In this document: positions 23,679 to 35,500 of the stretch, piece by piece
How the letters are laid out: the number at the start of each line of letters is the position of its first letter
Position numbering within the stretch: position 1 is the first letter of the stretch
Origin: Cardinalis cardinalis
Lineage: Eukaryota > Chordata > Aves > Passeriformes > Cardinalidae
DNA: 64,000 nt
Direction: 5' to 3'
Assembly (NCBI GenBank): GCA_014549065.1
Contig: JACDOX010000114.1
Location: forward strand, 124,001 to 188,000
Notes under the pieces: generated by a model
What the model was told of the DNA's origin: nothing
What the model saw: the letters and a program-made list of their open reading frames with translations, nothing else
Databases searched by the model: none
Made by a program: the position numbers and the translations under genes

Positions 23679-26600
23679 CTGGGTGCAATAAAATCCCCTG
23701 TTGTAGTCTGATGGGTTGTCATCTGTTAGTTCTTCAGGACCTGATTGACAAGATTCCAGCCGTCTGCTACCAAAAAGGAAAAATGAAAAATGTCAGCTAT
23801 TACATTTCTGTTGTTTTCATGGGATTCTTGGTGTGTGGTGGTGTTTTTTTTTTTTTTTTTTGTTTTTTTTTTTTTTTTTTTTTTAGAGGAAAGAAACTGC
23901 TTTTTAGATCGGAGGATGTTAGTGCTCCTGGAGTTAGGAATGCATAGGAAGAGGAACCCAAAATCTAAGGTTGTCAAGGTCACTTAGATAGAAGCTTCCA
24001 CAGCAGGAGTTGGATGACTAGTTAAAACACTTCTTCTAGGAGTGGGGCGCTGTCCTGCAATCCTGGGTCTCTCTTGTGGGAGAGTTAAAGGAGATCAGAA
24101 AGTAGACCACAAATAAAATAACAGAAGTGCCCTATTATTATGGTAAGCACTGCTTTGGGCATATGAATGTGGCAGATTTCTTATTTCAAACAACCTCCTC
24201 CCCCCTAAGGCAATGGAGAGACAAGGATAGAAATACAGGGATTCAGGTACCACTGGATGTTGGGATCTGCTCAGAAGGGGAAAATATGTGTCTGGTATCT
24301 TCCTGTATTGCAAATCCCTCTTGTCTTGTTTGCATCCTCACACATCCCTCTCTCCTCCTTTGTATGTGATGCCACACGAACTTGCCATCAAGTGTGCTGC
24401 TCCAGCAAGACTCACTGCATGTACCAGAAATCCTTGCATGAAACNTGCCGGGCTATTGGATTCCTGCAGGCACATGACAATCTGCTGGGCGTCCCTTTGA
24501 ACGTGTGAGGTGGAGACTGAGCAGAGTTTTTCATTAACACTTCTCCCCTCTAAAAATTGCAGCTGTGATGCATGAGCTCATAAAAACATTAGCAATTAAA
24601 NTTTTCTCAGTCAATTCCAGGACTGTGGTTATCAACAGCTTCAACATGAAAATATCAGTAAAATGGCAGCCCTGACTAAAGCAGTGGGACTGGAGGTGTT
24701 GTATGTGTGAGCCTTAGGAACACATAGAAGAGCTGACCTTTAGAAAGGGTGAAGAGAGCGTAAGGAAGAGTGTAAAACTGTTAGTGTGAGACAGTTGGTA
24801 CTCACTGACAGTATCACAGCTCTGATACTTGGCAGTTCCCTTCTCTAGAGAACTAATTGTTATGTTCAGGAAATACAAGAATGGAAAATATTGGTTGCAG
24901 ATATACTGCCAAATATACTAACTGCTTGAGAGACTGCTGTGATAGCTGATCTGTGCTTTGAGCCNGCAGCAGAGGAGGTGAAGAGGCTGAAGAATGAGTA
25001 GATTGCAGACAGCATATCTACAACTGTTCTCATGTGGGAAAGAACTCCAATGCAACACATCTTGTGTGCAGAAACTTTACCATGTGGTAAGAAAAAATCA
25101 GCCTTTTATAGGTTGGATGTGTTTGTGGGTTTATCAGAAAAACCCAAACCAGGTTTATTGTCTGTGCTGAGAGATTATTATANGGACCTCTTGTCCACAA
25201 AAAAGCCTCTTTCATTATTATTCATAAAAAAAAGGAGCAATGACAAAACTACCCAGAAAACACATACTCAATTTTACCTGCCACTGCCTTATTTGATCAC
25301 ATTGCCTAAATTATCAGCTAGAGCTAAACTCATTCACAAGCTTGAAAGCCAAAGAAAATTCTTGAGAAGGACTCACCAGTTTGGTCCATTGAGGAACCTC
25401 ATCAACATGATGACTAATTTAAAAAAATTGCAGTGTCTATATTTAAGACAAGCATAAGATGTCTGCATTTCAGATTGGTTTCATAAAACCACACAGTAAA
25501 TAAGGCATTGTAAACTTATCAGTACAGGGAAGTATCACAAAATAAAAATCTAGCTCTAGAAATTGGATCCCAGGGTTTTGTGACCCACTTCTCACCAAAG
25601 AGAAATCAAATGTATGCAGACAAACCAGATGAATCAAAGATAAAATACCTACCTCTTCTCTTAATCACACTTNAGCATCTCTTTTCCTGTGACAGGTCTC
25701 TTCATGTCTAAGAGGGAAACATGCCTTTTCAGAAGCATGTGTGTAATGCAGCAAGTGTATGAGGCAGTGTTTCCTGGTCTCGTGACTGAGAAATTGGAAT
25801 TCCTTCCCCCTCCCCCATAAACTCTTTCTCTTTTGTCAACTTGTATAACAGACTCACCATCTTTGTAAGCTCCCAACTTCTCTCTTATTACCCACAACAG
25901 ATTCTTTTGTATCTACTCTTAAACCAACACGCCAATTTCCTCATACCACTTGGATTTTTTTCAGCTTTTTCATTTTAGCTCATTGTTTCGAAGAATTTCA
26001 CTCTGTTGATCTTACTGATGATAAGGTAAAATACTTGTCCTTATATTGCTCTTATCTGAATAAACCACATGTTCTTTGGGGCAAGACTTTGCTTTGCTCT
26101 TCTGCCATCTGCCTTATGGAACTAATATCTGAAACTGTCATTGGCTAATGGCAGGCTGGGACACTAAAAATGAAATTCAAAGAAGTGAGTTGAGACTACA
26201 TGAAAATTCTCACCTCAGTGAATTTTTTCTGTCCTTCATAACCACAAGTCACTGTACCCCATTGCTTTCTTTTCTTCTTAACCAGTATGTTCCTTAGTTC
26301 CTTTGAACACAGCCCTGGAGGCCGTGCAGCATTGCCAGGTAACCCATGTTGAACTTTGATGACACATTGATGGTACAGGAGGACATGCTTTCAATGATGG
26401 CAATAACGAGAAGTGTGTCATTCTGGCACATATTGATGACCTATACCTAAATGTGTCAAAGAGCCAGCAAATGAAGCCAACCACAAGGCATGCTGCAGTT
26501 TCTTGCACAGAAATATAAAAGCAGAAAGCATCACTTTGACCTGATTAAAACACATTTCACACAAATTGCTTGGGGCCTTATTTCAGAGGAAGTAGTCCAT

Positions 26601-28443
26601 ATCACACTTTCTTGCTGAGTTGCTTTTTTCATAATTAGGACTTTGTAATGCAAGATGATTTTTTCTTACCTGAATGCATGATCTGAAGCATTCCCAGGTT
26701 TTCTCTCTGCTACTGAGCACACCTGCTGGCTTTGCCTAGGAGGATGGTATTGGCTTACAGCTTTCCTAAAAAACAACATTTATTTTCCCCAATGATATAC
26801 TTTTTTAACCATCAGGGAATTTTGGTTTAATGATATGGTCTAATGGTTTGACTTTCATGGTCCAAACCTACTGTGACTAATTCCATATACTTGTGACTTA
26901 TTTTACAGATTGTTTTGGTATAGGATGTTTCAAATAAAAAAAAATATAAAAATTCTTAACAGTAATTTTTTCTTTTAGACACGTTATTCAATTATTACCA
27001 TAGTTCCTGCCTCTGTCATTTTGCTACAGAAAACGTACTGTACAGGATTTCTGAAGAGTCACTAAGAAAAAGAATTTAGAGGAATGGACTAGCAAACATT
27101 ACGCTTCAAGTACNGTATGCAAACAAGCCTGTAAAGGAACCCTGTGAGATTTTTTAGTGAAAAGAAGTCATTATACTGTATTTGTATCAACACATTTCTA
27201 CAGCATCTCCTTCAGGTTCACAGGGAGCTTTATGTGGTCTCTTAATTTATGACATTTTGAAAGTCGCAAAGTACAAAGTTAAACTTTCATAAGCTTAAAT
27301 ACAAAAGAATATTCCATACTCCTATCTGTAAAAAACTTTGTAAGGGAAGAAAGGAATAATGCTGTGTGAGCTACTGCAGTAGCTGCTGTACTGGTGATAC
27401 TGTATATCAATCATAAGATGGAAAAATCAATTGTTTTCCTTNTTCTCTTTAAGCAATTTCAACAGATTGCTTTGTGTTCTCAAAATAAGTTCTATTGCCA
27501 AGTGGAGTTCTTCAAGTACAGGGGATGTTCCATAGCTAATTCTTTTTATCTAATGAGCAGATCTTGCATCTCAATTCTGAAAAACTTCACAGTTTAGGGG
27601 AGCTGAAATACGCCTTTCAGAAACATGGCCTTTTTTGCTTAAAATTAGCAGCAATTTTCCTCATGCAACATTAAATTTCACCCACAGGTCTCCATGAGAT
27701 TCTGTAGAGACTCAAACAGGTCTAAAAGAGCTCAGCCTTTTAAAGGTATACTTTACAGACTGTTTAATTGAGCATAAACATTCACTTAATGTGAGCAAAT
27801 AGGAAAAAAAAAACCCACCNTTTTTTAGAATGTAGGCCATGCAGGCAAGTATTATTTTGCTCTATCATTAAGTGCATCATGTTTTCCTCTATGCATACAG
27901 AAAGATGAACAATATATTTTCACATACATGATACATGACATTCAAAGAAGCTACTTTTACCAGAGCTTATTTTTTTGCTAAGTTTTAAGCATTTTGCATA
28001 TTCACATAAATACCCCTGGGTATCTTAACAGTGTCTGAAATTACTGGAGAACACTAAGAGAAGAGTTACTGGAACCCTCTGTGAGGCCTGAGGCTCATTT
28101 TGCAGTGATGGGACAGCTCAGAGTATTGAAAATTCACCCCCAAATACAGTTCTTCTCCATTCTTCCCCCCTTTTGTAATCACCAGTAGTTTGACCATGAC
28201 AATGCTATTACAACAAATAATNAATCAAGTTTTCTTTCATAATCCTAGTCATGTCTTTCCTAANTCAATCTCTTGATGTCTTTTGCCTCAGTCTCATGTT
28301 TTGGTTGCNCTGGGATTGAAATAATCCTTCTCCCAAAGCAACCTTTTCCAGCCCCTTTTGTGTCCCTTTTTTCTGATGTCTGGTGTCAGCATCCCNGTAG
28401 GGAGATCCAGGCTGAAACCTGTCCCAGGCTCCTGAGCACTCAC
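23679..28443. other. Probable GPR65 intron or 5' flank
   Basis: Between the GPR65 coding exon and the candidate first exon at 28444. AT-rich, no coding segment recognised. Confidence 0.4.
23844..23884. repeat. T18-G-T22 homopolymer tract upstream of GPR65
   Basis: Two T runs split by one G about 200 bp upstream of the GPR65 start (A-rich on the GPR65 strand). Length is likely polymorphic and error-prone in assembly. Confidence 0.95.
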
Positions 28444-28600
28444 CTCGGCCGCCACGTGTCCCTGTGCAGCGGTTCCCGTTATGCCATNGGCAGTGTAACC
28501 CGCATCTGCTTCTAAGAAAAGTGTCTGCTTCTGCTTGATCAGATACAGAGACAGGAAGCTGCTCGTACATAAACAGGCAGCAGTTCACACATCTCTTGGT
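28444..28600 (-). other. Candidate non-coding first exon of GPR65
   Basis: A short patch with several CpGs in an AT-rich region ends, on the minus strand, at an ideal donor GGCCGAG|GTGAGT and carries a CACGTG E-box. Mammalian GPR65 has a non-coding first exon some kilobases upstream of its single coding exon, so this is a plausible promoter and exon for the receptor about 4.8 kb downstream. The 5' limit is arbitrary. It could instead belong to an unrelated non-coding RNA. Confidence 0.3.
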
Positions 28601-30109
28601 TTTGCTTCCTTTTTTTTTTTTTCTGTCCCCAATTCCTTGTTAATCTAAGCTTACCCATGAGAAAAAAGATGATGAAGGATGGGAAGCAACCTCAGTAGAT
28701 ACAGGAATATTTTAGAGACTTCCTAAAAGTTTAATTTAAAATATTGCCTAATTATATGAGCATAGTACATTATACACTCCTTATCTAGGAGACATTATGT
28801 TCTGCAGAGAATCCAATCCACAGAAATAAAATGCTGTCTTTGATTTGTGTTTACTTATATAAATTCAAAATGCGTATGATTTTTGTTGACTGAAGGACCT
28901 CACCTGCCTTTCCCTACAAACTGATCACAGAATCAAATACGAATCCACCTGAGAAGAGCTCAAAAATGTTTTACAATGACTTTAGGAGTTGGTGGAGGAT
29001 AAAAGCATTTCATGCACTGTGACAGGTTACATATTTACATATTTTTATATAAACTGACTCTGAGGNTGGATGCAGTTTTCAGGGGAGTGATTATTTTAAC
29101 AGATAATTCTATTCAATTAGACTGGTGGAAAGTTGTTACACGAGCAGGTTCTTTTCCCACTCTGTGATCAGAATAATTTATTGTATTTCTTCTTAAATTC
29201 TGTTTGGAACAATACAATTCTGCTTTAAGAAAGTGGGTAAAATTTCACTTGAAATGTTCNTCTGTTGAGTAACACCAAAACTATCGTTTGATGATTCAGA
29301 TGCTAAGGAGAAATGAAAGAGAACAAATTGAAAAGTTCTAAAATAGGGGCCCACTGACTTCCTTGAGAATACCAGGCAGCTCCATAATATTTAACCACTG
29401 TATGCAGAGATTTGGTTCCCTTTTTCCAGTCTGTGTGACCTTTNCATCCACAGTTTTTTACTGATCTGATTGTTACATGAAGCCTAAATTATCCAACACT
29501 TGTGGCCATTCTCAAACTGTTATAATAGCTGTCTGGTGAATGGAAGAACACTTGCTTAGATGAATTTCTAAAATAAATTTCAGTCACACCTTCATTTTCA
29601 CTGAGAGAAAAGTCATCACGTGAAGACCTGTTTCATCACTTTCCATGTGCTTTTTCCTAAAACATTGTACATACTAAGTGTCCAGTATGCTGGTCCTGGT
29701 GTTNTGTTGAGCATTCCTATACTTTGCTAAAGAAAAAACAGTTCTTATAATTATTAGAAATAGAGAAAGAAAATTGGAACATCTCTACAGTTCTTTGCTG
29801 TGATGACAGCAGAATTGAAAGATCAAAGGAAGCAAGGGAGGAGATGATGCCTTTTATGCATTCTGGAAGTAAACCTGTATATTAAAATAAATTCTTAATT
29901 GTGTCCATATGCAAAAATTTCATTTCTGATGTAAGAAGCACAANTTTCCAGCGTTTTTATGAGATCTGAACATACACAGTATCTTAGATCAGTCATCCAA
30001 AACCAACAGGTATTATTAGTATAATACCCTAACCCTGAAACAGAAAAGCATTAACAGTGGAAAACGATCTTATCTAGAAAAGAAGCAATGAGTAAATTCT
30101 CAATAAGTT
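28601..30109. other. Intergenic, nothing recognised
   Basis: AT-rich unique sequence between the candidate GPR65 exon and the LTR-like segment. Confidence 0.5.
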
Positions 30110-30600
30110 TATTGTTTGAGTTTACAAAGGGTCCCTGAACAAAGGTGTTGTCAGGAAAATTAATCCACAAACATCAGAGGTGTATGTCCAAAAAGAAGAC
30201 AGAAGAGTCCTGTAACTTTATTTCAATAAAGGGCATTCCTCATGGGGTCTCTCAAAATTGTTAGGGGATGCAGCCTCCTTTTTATCCTAATTTTCTGGCC
30301 ATATTTCCCTCTCTCTTTCCTCATTGGCTGAGGCACTTGGGAAGTACAGACTTCCTAAAATGTGTAATACCCCCTTCTAATGTATACCCCCCTTGTTTTT
30401 CTTTTTCCTTGTGTCTCTGTTCTTTTTTCTCTAAATCCAGACTTGTAGGACAGTCTTAAATGAGTAAGAGTCTGTGTCAATCAGTGGAATTCCTATGGAA
30501 TTCATGGTTCTTCCCACTGCTTTCTTCACCTCTCCATATCTGGCCCACAGTTTGCAGACGCCTCCTTCTCATTCCTTACAGTGTAAAGAAAAAAATGGTT
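30110..30600 (-). mobile_element. LTR-like segment, reverse orientation
   Basis: TTTATT at 30217 (AATAAA on the minus strand), CTCAAAATTGTTAGGGGATG, TTATCCTAATTTTCTGGCCA, CTCATTGGCTGAGGCACTTG and CCTTACAGTGTAAAG together recall a passerine ERV LTR I have seen in this order. Boundaries were not resolved and no retroviral genes adjoin. Part of this is pattern memory. Confidence 0.4.
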
Positions 30601-31429
30601 CAACACAAGGTCAAGATGCAGAATGAAAGTTGACAGAGTCACACCAAAATATACTTTTCCTTCCATCAAAACANATTATGAGAATGTTTTACTGTACCAA
30701 CTGAAAAGGGTGGGCACTCGGCACATTACAGGATTGCAAATACAAGTTTTGAAAACTGACAATTTTAGGATCTCATGAGTGAATAAGAGACTGAATTTCA
30801 CAGCTGAAGCCTTTTACATGATATAAAATGATGCAGTAATCAATTAAACTATCAAAATGAATCAAGTAATAATTCATAATGGTTTTGCAAACCTTCCAGG
30901 CGTGCAAAGCTCAATGGTCTGCTGGAACGAATGTGAAATAGGATCAGGAGCATAATGCTACCTCTGGCACTGACTCACAATACCCCTGAGGAAGTCATTC
31001 TGACTGTCTGCATGTAATAATGGTGTCATATAGCTCATTTGGGTGTGAGCAGGCTCATTAGCTAATACTCGATATTGCTGTAAAGTACAAAATGTTTTGT
31101 GAGTGCTTGGTATTGTTATTTAAAAAGAAATAAACAGGAAACGTCAGTCAGGTAATGTCATCACTGAGACATTAGATCCCTCAATGAGCGGCAGAGACAC
31201 AGTGACAATAAGAGTGACCGAGGCTCGAATAACAGCATTCTTTATGGTTAGAATGCGTGCAAAACCGGGCCTTTTTCACAGCTCTTACAAAACGCAGGGC
31301 TTTAGCCACTGCATCTCCTCATGGCTCATTCCTCCTTTAGGCACATGAAGCATCTCTTACGAAATACTGAGGTCAACAGACAAGAGAGATCCCCATTACG
31401 ATAATCAAGCTGATCGCCGACCTCCGGGT
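30601..31429. other. Approach to the GALC CpG island, no gene
   Basis: Unique AT-rich sequence whose CpG content rises after about 31140. It may contain distal promoter elements; none is distinct enough to name. Confidence 0.5.
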
Positions 31430-32280
31430 TACTTTTCCTCCGAGCCGCATGCTTGAATGAGCTGGAGTCTGAGGGAACACCCCGGCAATCCTCACGGAAA
31501 TCTCTGGTGTGCGGCTCAGCACCGCCTCGGCTCCTCTCATTTCGACGCGGCTGCTCTACAGCGCACCCCTGAAGGCGTAAACAGGCACGTTCAGCCCATC
31601 ATAATTTAACCTCAACTTTCAGCAACCCTCTCTGGGGATCCTCCCTGCCTTCGGAGCTGAGGATCTAACTGGAGCCAACTGGGATTCCCCGGGAAGGGCG
31701 CGGCGCTGCCAGCAGCCTCTGCGGGCAGGGCCTGGAGCCGCTCCCAGCATCTGCCCCTGCGGCGACCCGAGTTCCTTCTCAGGGCGGGCTGCAATGTGTT
31801 CCTCCAGAGCGCCGCTTCGTGCCGGCCCCTCAGGCCATTGGGTGGCAGCCTGAGAGCGGCGCAAAACCAGGAAACTGGCTGCGAGGTTCTGGGAGGGCCT
31901 GGAAATGAAAGACGCCCTAGGAAACGCCGTTCTTCTCCCGGAACAAGTATCGTGCCTTGCCAGAGGCCCCAAAAAGGAGAGTCAGAGGCCCCGAAAGAGC
32001 TTGACTCGGCCCCAAGGCGCGGCTGCTCGCACTGCACTGAACGCCGCTCCCGCCGCGCTCCCACACAAACCCCGCCTCGCCTCACAGCCACGCGGCTTTC
32101 CCGCACTCAGGATGGTCCCGCAATAGCTTCACTCGCTGCTCACTGCCCAACTCCAGCATGGCGACACGCGCCGCACCAGCTCGTCGTGCCCTTTCTCAAA
32201 ATGGCAGCTGTAGCCATCAACCGGGCGGGGCTGCCCATAAAGGCTGGGAAGGTTTCCCTCCCTCCTTTCCCTTGAGCAGG

Positions 32281-32291
32281 ATGGCGGCACT
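32281..32291 (+). promoter_or_regulatory. YY1-like initiator motif, one of three
   Basis: AGGATGGCGGCAC closely matches the AAGATGGCGGC motif that YY1 binds at and just downstream of start sites. Looser copies lie at 32158 (GCATGGCGAC) and 32201 (AAAATGGCAGC). The cluster suggests transcription begins at about 32150-32290. Confidence 0.45.
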
Positions 32292-32340
32292 GGGCGGTGC
32301 CGGGTGCTGCCGCTCCGCCCCGGGGCTGGCGGGCGGCGCG

Positions 32341-32348
32341 GTCACGTG
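32341..32348 (+). promoter_or_regulatory. CLEAR-like TFEB/TFE3 E-box
   Basis: GTCACGTG followed by CG matches eight of ten positions of the CLEAR consensus GTCACGTGAC, bound by TFEB-family factors at lysosomal genes. It lies 69 bp upstream of the chosen GALC ATG inside the CpG island, the usual place for such an element. Confidence 0.6.
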
Positions 32349-32416
32349 CGCGCGTTGCCGGGCAGTGCGGAGGCGCTGCGGGGCCGGGGCGGCCGCGGGA
32401 GCGGAGCTGGGCCGGG

Positions 32417-32584
32417 ATGGGCTGCGCGGCGCTGCTCTGGGGTGCGATCCTGCTCGCCTGTAGCTGCGGCCCGGGGCCCCCCAGGGTCGGTGCCGCTCCG
32501 CTCTTGGCGGCCACNTACGTGCTGGACGATGCCAACGGGCTGGGCAGGGAGTTCGACGGGATCGGAGCTGTCAGCGGCGGCGGG
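32417..32584 (+). CDS. GALC: GALC exon 1 (residues 1-56)
   Basis: Begins MGCAALLWGAILLACSCG, a hydrophobic signal peptide, and runs into the conserved YVLDD..GLGREFDGIGAVSGGG of GH59. The donor is GGG|GTGAGC, phase 0. One N falls at the codon before YVLDD. The frame is open further upstream to an ATG at 32297, which would add 40 Arg/Ala-rich residues. I prefer 32417 because it puts the hydrophobic signal at the N terminus; human GALC also has two in-frame candidate starts. Confidence 0.93.
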
Positions 32585-35500
32585 GTGAGCGCTCCGCCGG
32601 GGCTGCGGTGCTGGTACCCTCCTCGGCAATGGACACCTGGGCTGGGCATCCCGTCAGTGGGAGCGTGTGGTGGCTTGGGCCGGGGTGTCGCGGAGGGGAG
32701 CCCTGAGGACTGGCGGGATGTGGGGACAGCCCCACGACGTGAGCGGGGCTCGGCGGGGGAGGCCTGGGGGCACTGCGGGGAGCGGTGCGGGCGGTGGAGC
32801 CGCTGAGGGGAGATGGAGCCGGGTTCCGCTTCGCCCTCCGGCCGCCTGCCCTGTGGCTTTTCGGAGTGCCCAGGGCCAGCCGTGTCCTGGGTGCTGGTGG
32901 ATGAGAGCTAAGCCAGGCTGGGTTTTTATGTAGAGGGTCTTAGTAGTCCCTTTGTTTTAAAATGCTGGACNAGACACAGCCGTCCGTCGTCTTTCNTGTG
33001 GTCCAGACAGCAGAGCCGTGAGATTCCCGGAGCTTTTATCCCTTCTTCGACCTGCTGAGATGCTTTCTTTGGCCTCCCACTTGTGTGCCCTNTGAGCTCC
33101 CCTTGCTTTGGCATATGGTGAGCCACAGCAGGGAGAGCTGAGTAGAGCAGGAGAAATGGTGCTGGGAGGGAGCTGCCTTTTGCTTGTCATAAAGCCGTGT
33201 GATCTCTTTGTTTCCCTGCTCTTTGGACTCTGTTTTCAGTAAATTCCAGGTAACTGGAGTACAAGGCAGTTGCAACCTGTGAAACCAGAAAGGCACATCT
33301 GAAGGTTTAGAAACAAATTACNAAGGGCTTAGCTGAGTTCCTGATGCTATAATTATTTTTGTAGGTTTATTAGTTCTGTGAAAGGCATAGACTGAAAAGC
33401 TGGGATGTAGTTAAACATTTGAAAGTTGTGTGTCACATTTTCTAATTTTCTTTCCATTTTAGGCCACATCAAGACTCCTGGTGAACTACCAAGAACCTTA
33501 CCGCTCCGAGATTTTAGATTACCTGTTCAAGGTAAAGTTGGTTTCACTGCTGCAATAATGTTTAATTTCATGCAGAATTTCTTACTGTGTAATATNGGAA
33601 CTCCTATAGTATATTCTATGCTACTTGAAATTAGACAAAATCCCATGTTGTAAAGCATCTATTTTAGTGCTGATTGTTATCAGAACCTTAAATTTTAGGT
33701 GGTGTTTTTGTTCAGGAGACTGTTTCTTCATATTGTTGTGAAAATTCCTTTTGTGTTTTCACAATGTGTTTTGAAAATATGTTTTCAAAAATGTGTTTAT
33801 ATATTTGATCATCTGTGGGGGCTAAATCATAAGTTGTTTCTGTGGCTAAAAAGGGGTGTTTAGCTGCTCATAGTGATTGAAGAAAGGGGGTCTTAGAGAC
33901 AGTTNGGATTTTTTTGGAGTATAGATAGATAAACATACCATAAAAATGACTGTGCAGACTGCAGGTTTGTAAGAGCATATCTATTCTAAAATAGTCTCAA
34001 GTACAACTGCAGTGACTCTTGAAGGTGTAGGAAGTTCATTGGTTTGTAAGCTGTGTTAGTTAACAAGTGTAACCTGCAGAGTTACCCAACTTAATAAAGA
34101 TTATNGCACTGGACATTAATAGCTTGTTTTGCTTTTGGCACTGTAAATTACTCTGCTGGAAGAGGATGTCATGTCACTTTCAAGTAATGCAATCCAGATG
34201 GCTGGAGGGGAATAATTTACCATGCAGTTTAAAGAATTAATTTTCGGGGATGGAGTAAGGTATAATATGTGCCTGGGGAATCAAAGCTGATTTTTTTTTG
34301 AGACTAAAGCTGTGTGTTACTAATGTGAATGTTCTGATTAGGCANGTGGTAACAGAAAATCTAGAGAGATCATGATTTTCAAAGAACTTTTGACATACTC
34401 TTTTACCAAAACCTCTTAAATGGTCATATTTNGGAGCGGTGTACCTTGCCTCATTCTCCTTGTCTTTTAGTGTCAGTCAACTTTCATGAATGAGAGAACA
34501 AATGTGTTAGAAGTATAAAACAAAAAATGTCAAAAAGAGAAATGGTCAATTGGAAATATTTACTTTGCTGTTAAAAGCAAACAAAAATCCNAGACTTGTA
34601 AGCCAAAAGACATGTCATGTATGCAGCATTTTTTTAAAATCAATTTGCATTCTTATGTCTTAAAACATTTTTTTTAGATACCAAAATTATAGTTGGGTCA
34701 TTCCATGGAGGAGGCCAGCTTATTAGTGGTTGTTAAAATAATGATTAATTGTAACTTCTGGCTTGAGCAACTCTTAAGCCACTAATGGCTGGAAGAACAT
34801 ATTGGCAGTAGAATGACCTGTATGAGCTTGAATTTTATATTTGGCTCCAGCAGTCAGATGCCAGGGGGGGACGATGGTGGACTAGCCAATTGTTTTCCAG
34901 TGTGGTGGGTTTTTTCTTCTCTTGCCTATCTGTAGTTTCCAGATTACTCCTGACCTATATGCTCTTTCACATAAGCAGTGTAACACTTTATAAACAAGAA
35001 TAAAAAATACTGACTTCAATAATTTGATTTAAAAAGAAAACAAGTTGGGCTTCTAATAACATTAAAATAGTGGTGTGTTCCTCATATATTCTGTGTTCTG
35101 CTTTACTAGTGCTTTAGTATTTTCTTGAGCATAACCTATTTAAAATCTGCATGGTTGTGGAGAAGTGTTGTTAATGCTGCAAAAGTCAATGGAACTGTTT
35201 AAAGATCAGTGTGCTATTTATCCTGGTGGATTTTCTTTTGAAAAGCAGAAGTTTATATAATCTCTCATTACATTTATAATGGGTGTTTAAAAAGGTAAAA
35301 AAATTTTCAGCATGCTCAGAATTGTACACTGACTTACCTCATTCTTCTTGTTAACAGCAGGATTCTGTCTGTTTTTCTATCTCTTTTTTCCACAGCCAAA
35401 TTTTGGTGCTTCTTTACATATTCTAAAGGTAGAGATTGGAGGTGATGCACAGTCAACAGGTATGGATTTTGCATGAGCAGCATTTAACTTCTCATTTCAG

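Larger units (their letters stand above)
32158..32463 (+). other. Upstream ORF overlapping the GALC start
   Basis: ATGs at 32158 and 32281, both inside YY1-like motifs, share one open frame that ends with TAG at 32461-32463, so it overlaps the GALC start in a different frame. If the transcript begins upstream of 32281, this ORF could reduce GALC translation. The 101-residue product is Ala/Gly/Arg-rich and resembles no protein I know, so a peptide function is unlikely. Confidence 0.35.
31430..32830. promoter_or_regulatory. CpG-island promoter of GALC
   Basis: A sharp change from AT-rich DNA to CpG- and GC-rich DNA covering the region upstream of GALC, exon 1 and the start of intron 1, with GC boxes (for example GGGCGGGGC near 32224) and no TATA box. 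This is the layout of a housekeeping lysosomal gene promoter. The long open frames on both strands here are what CpG-rich DNA yields by chance. A divergent transcript towards GPR65 is possible. Confidence 0.85.

Noticed and set aside
23726..23983. Lys-rich minus-strand ORF upstream of GPR65
   Set aside because: Translation of the T18-G-T22 tract; low complexity.
31612..32649. Long minus- and plus-strand ORFs of 95-169 codons around the GALC promoter
   Set aside because: CpG-rich DNA has few stop codons; translations are Arg/Ala/Pro/Gly-rich with no domain. Only the overlapping uORF is kept, as a regulatory possibility.
32297..32806. 169-codon plus-strand ORF as a separate gene
   Set aside because: It is GALC exon 1 with upstream and intron read-through; the true donor is at 32585.
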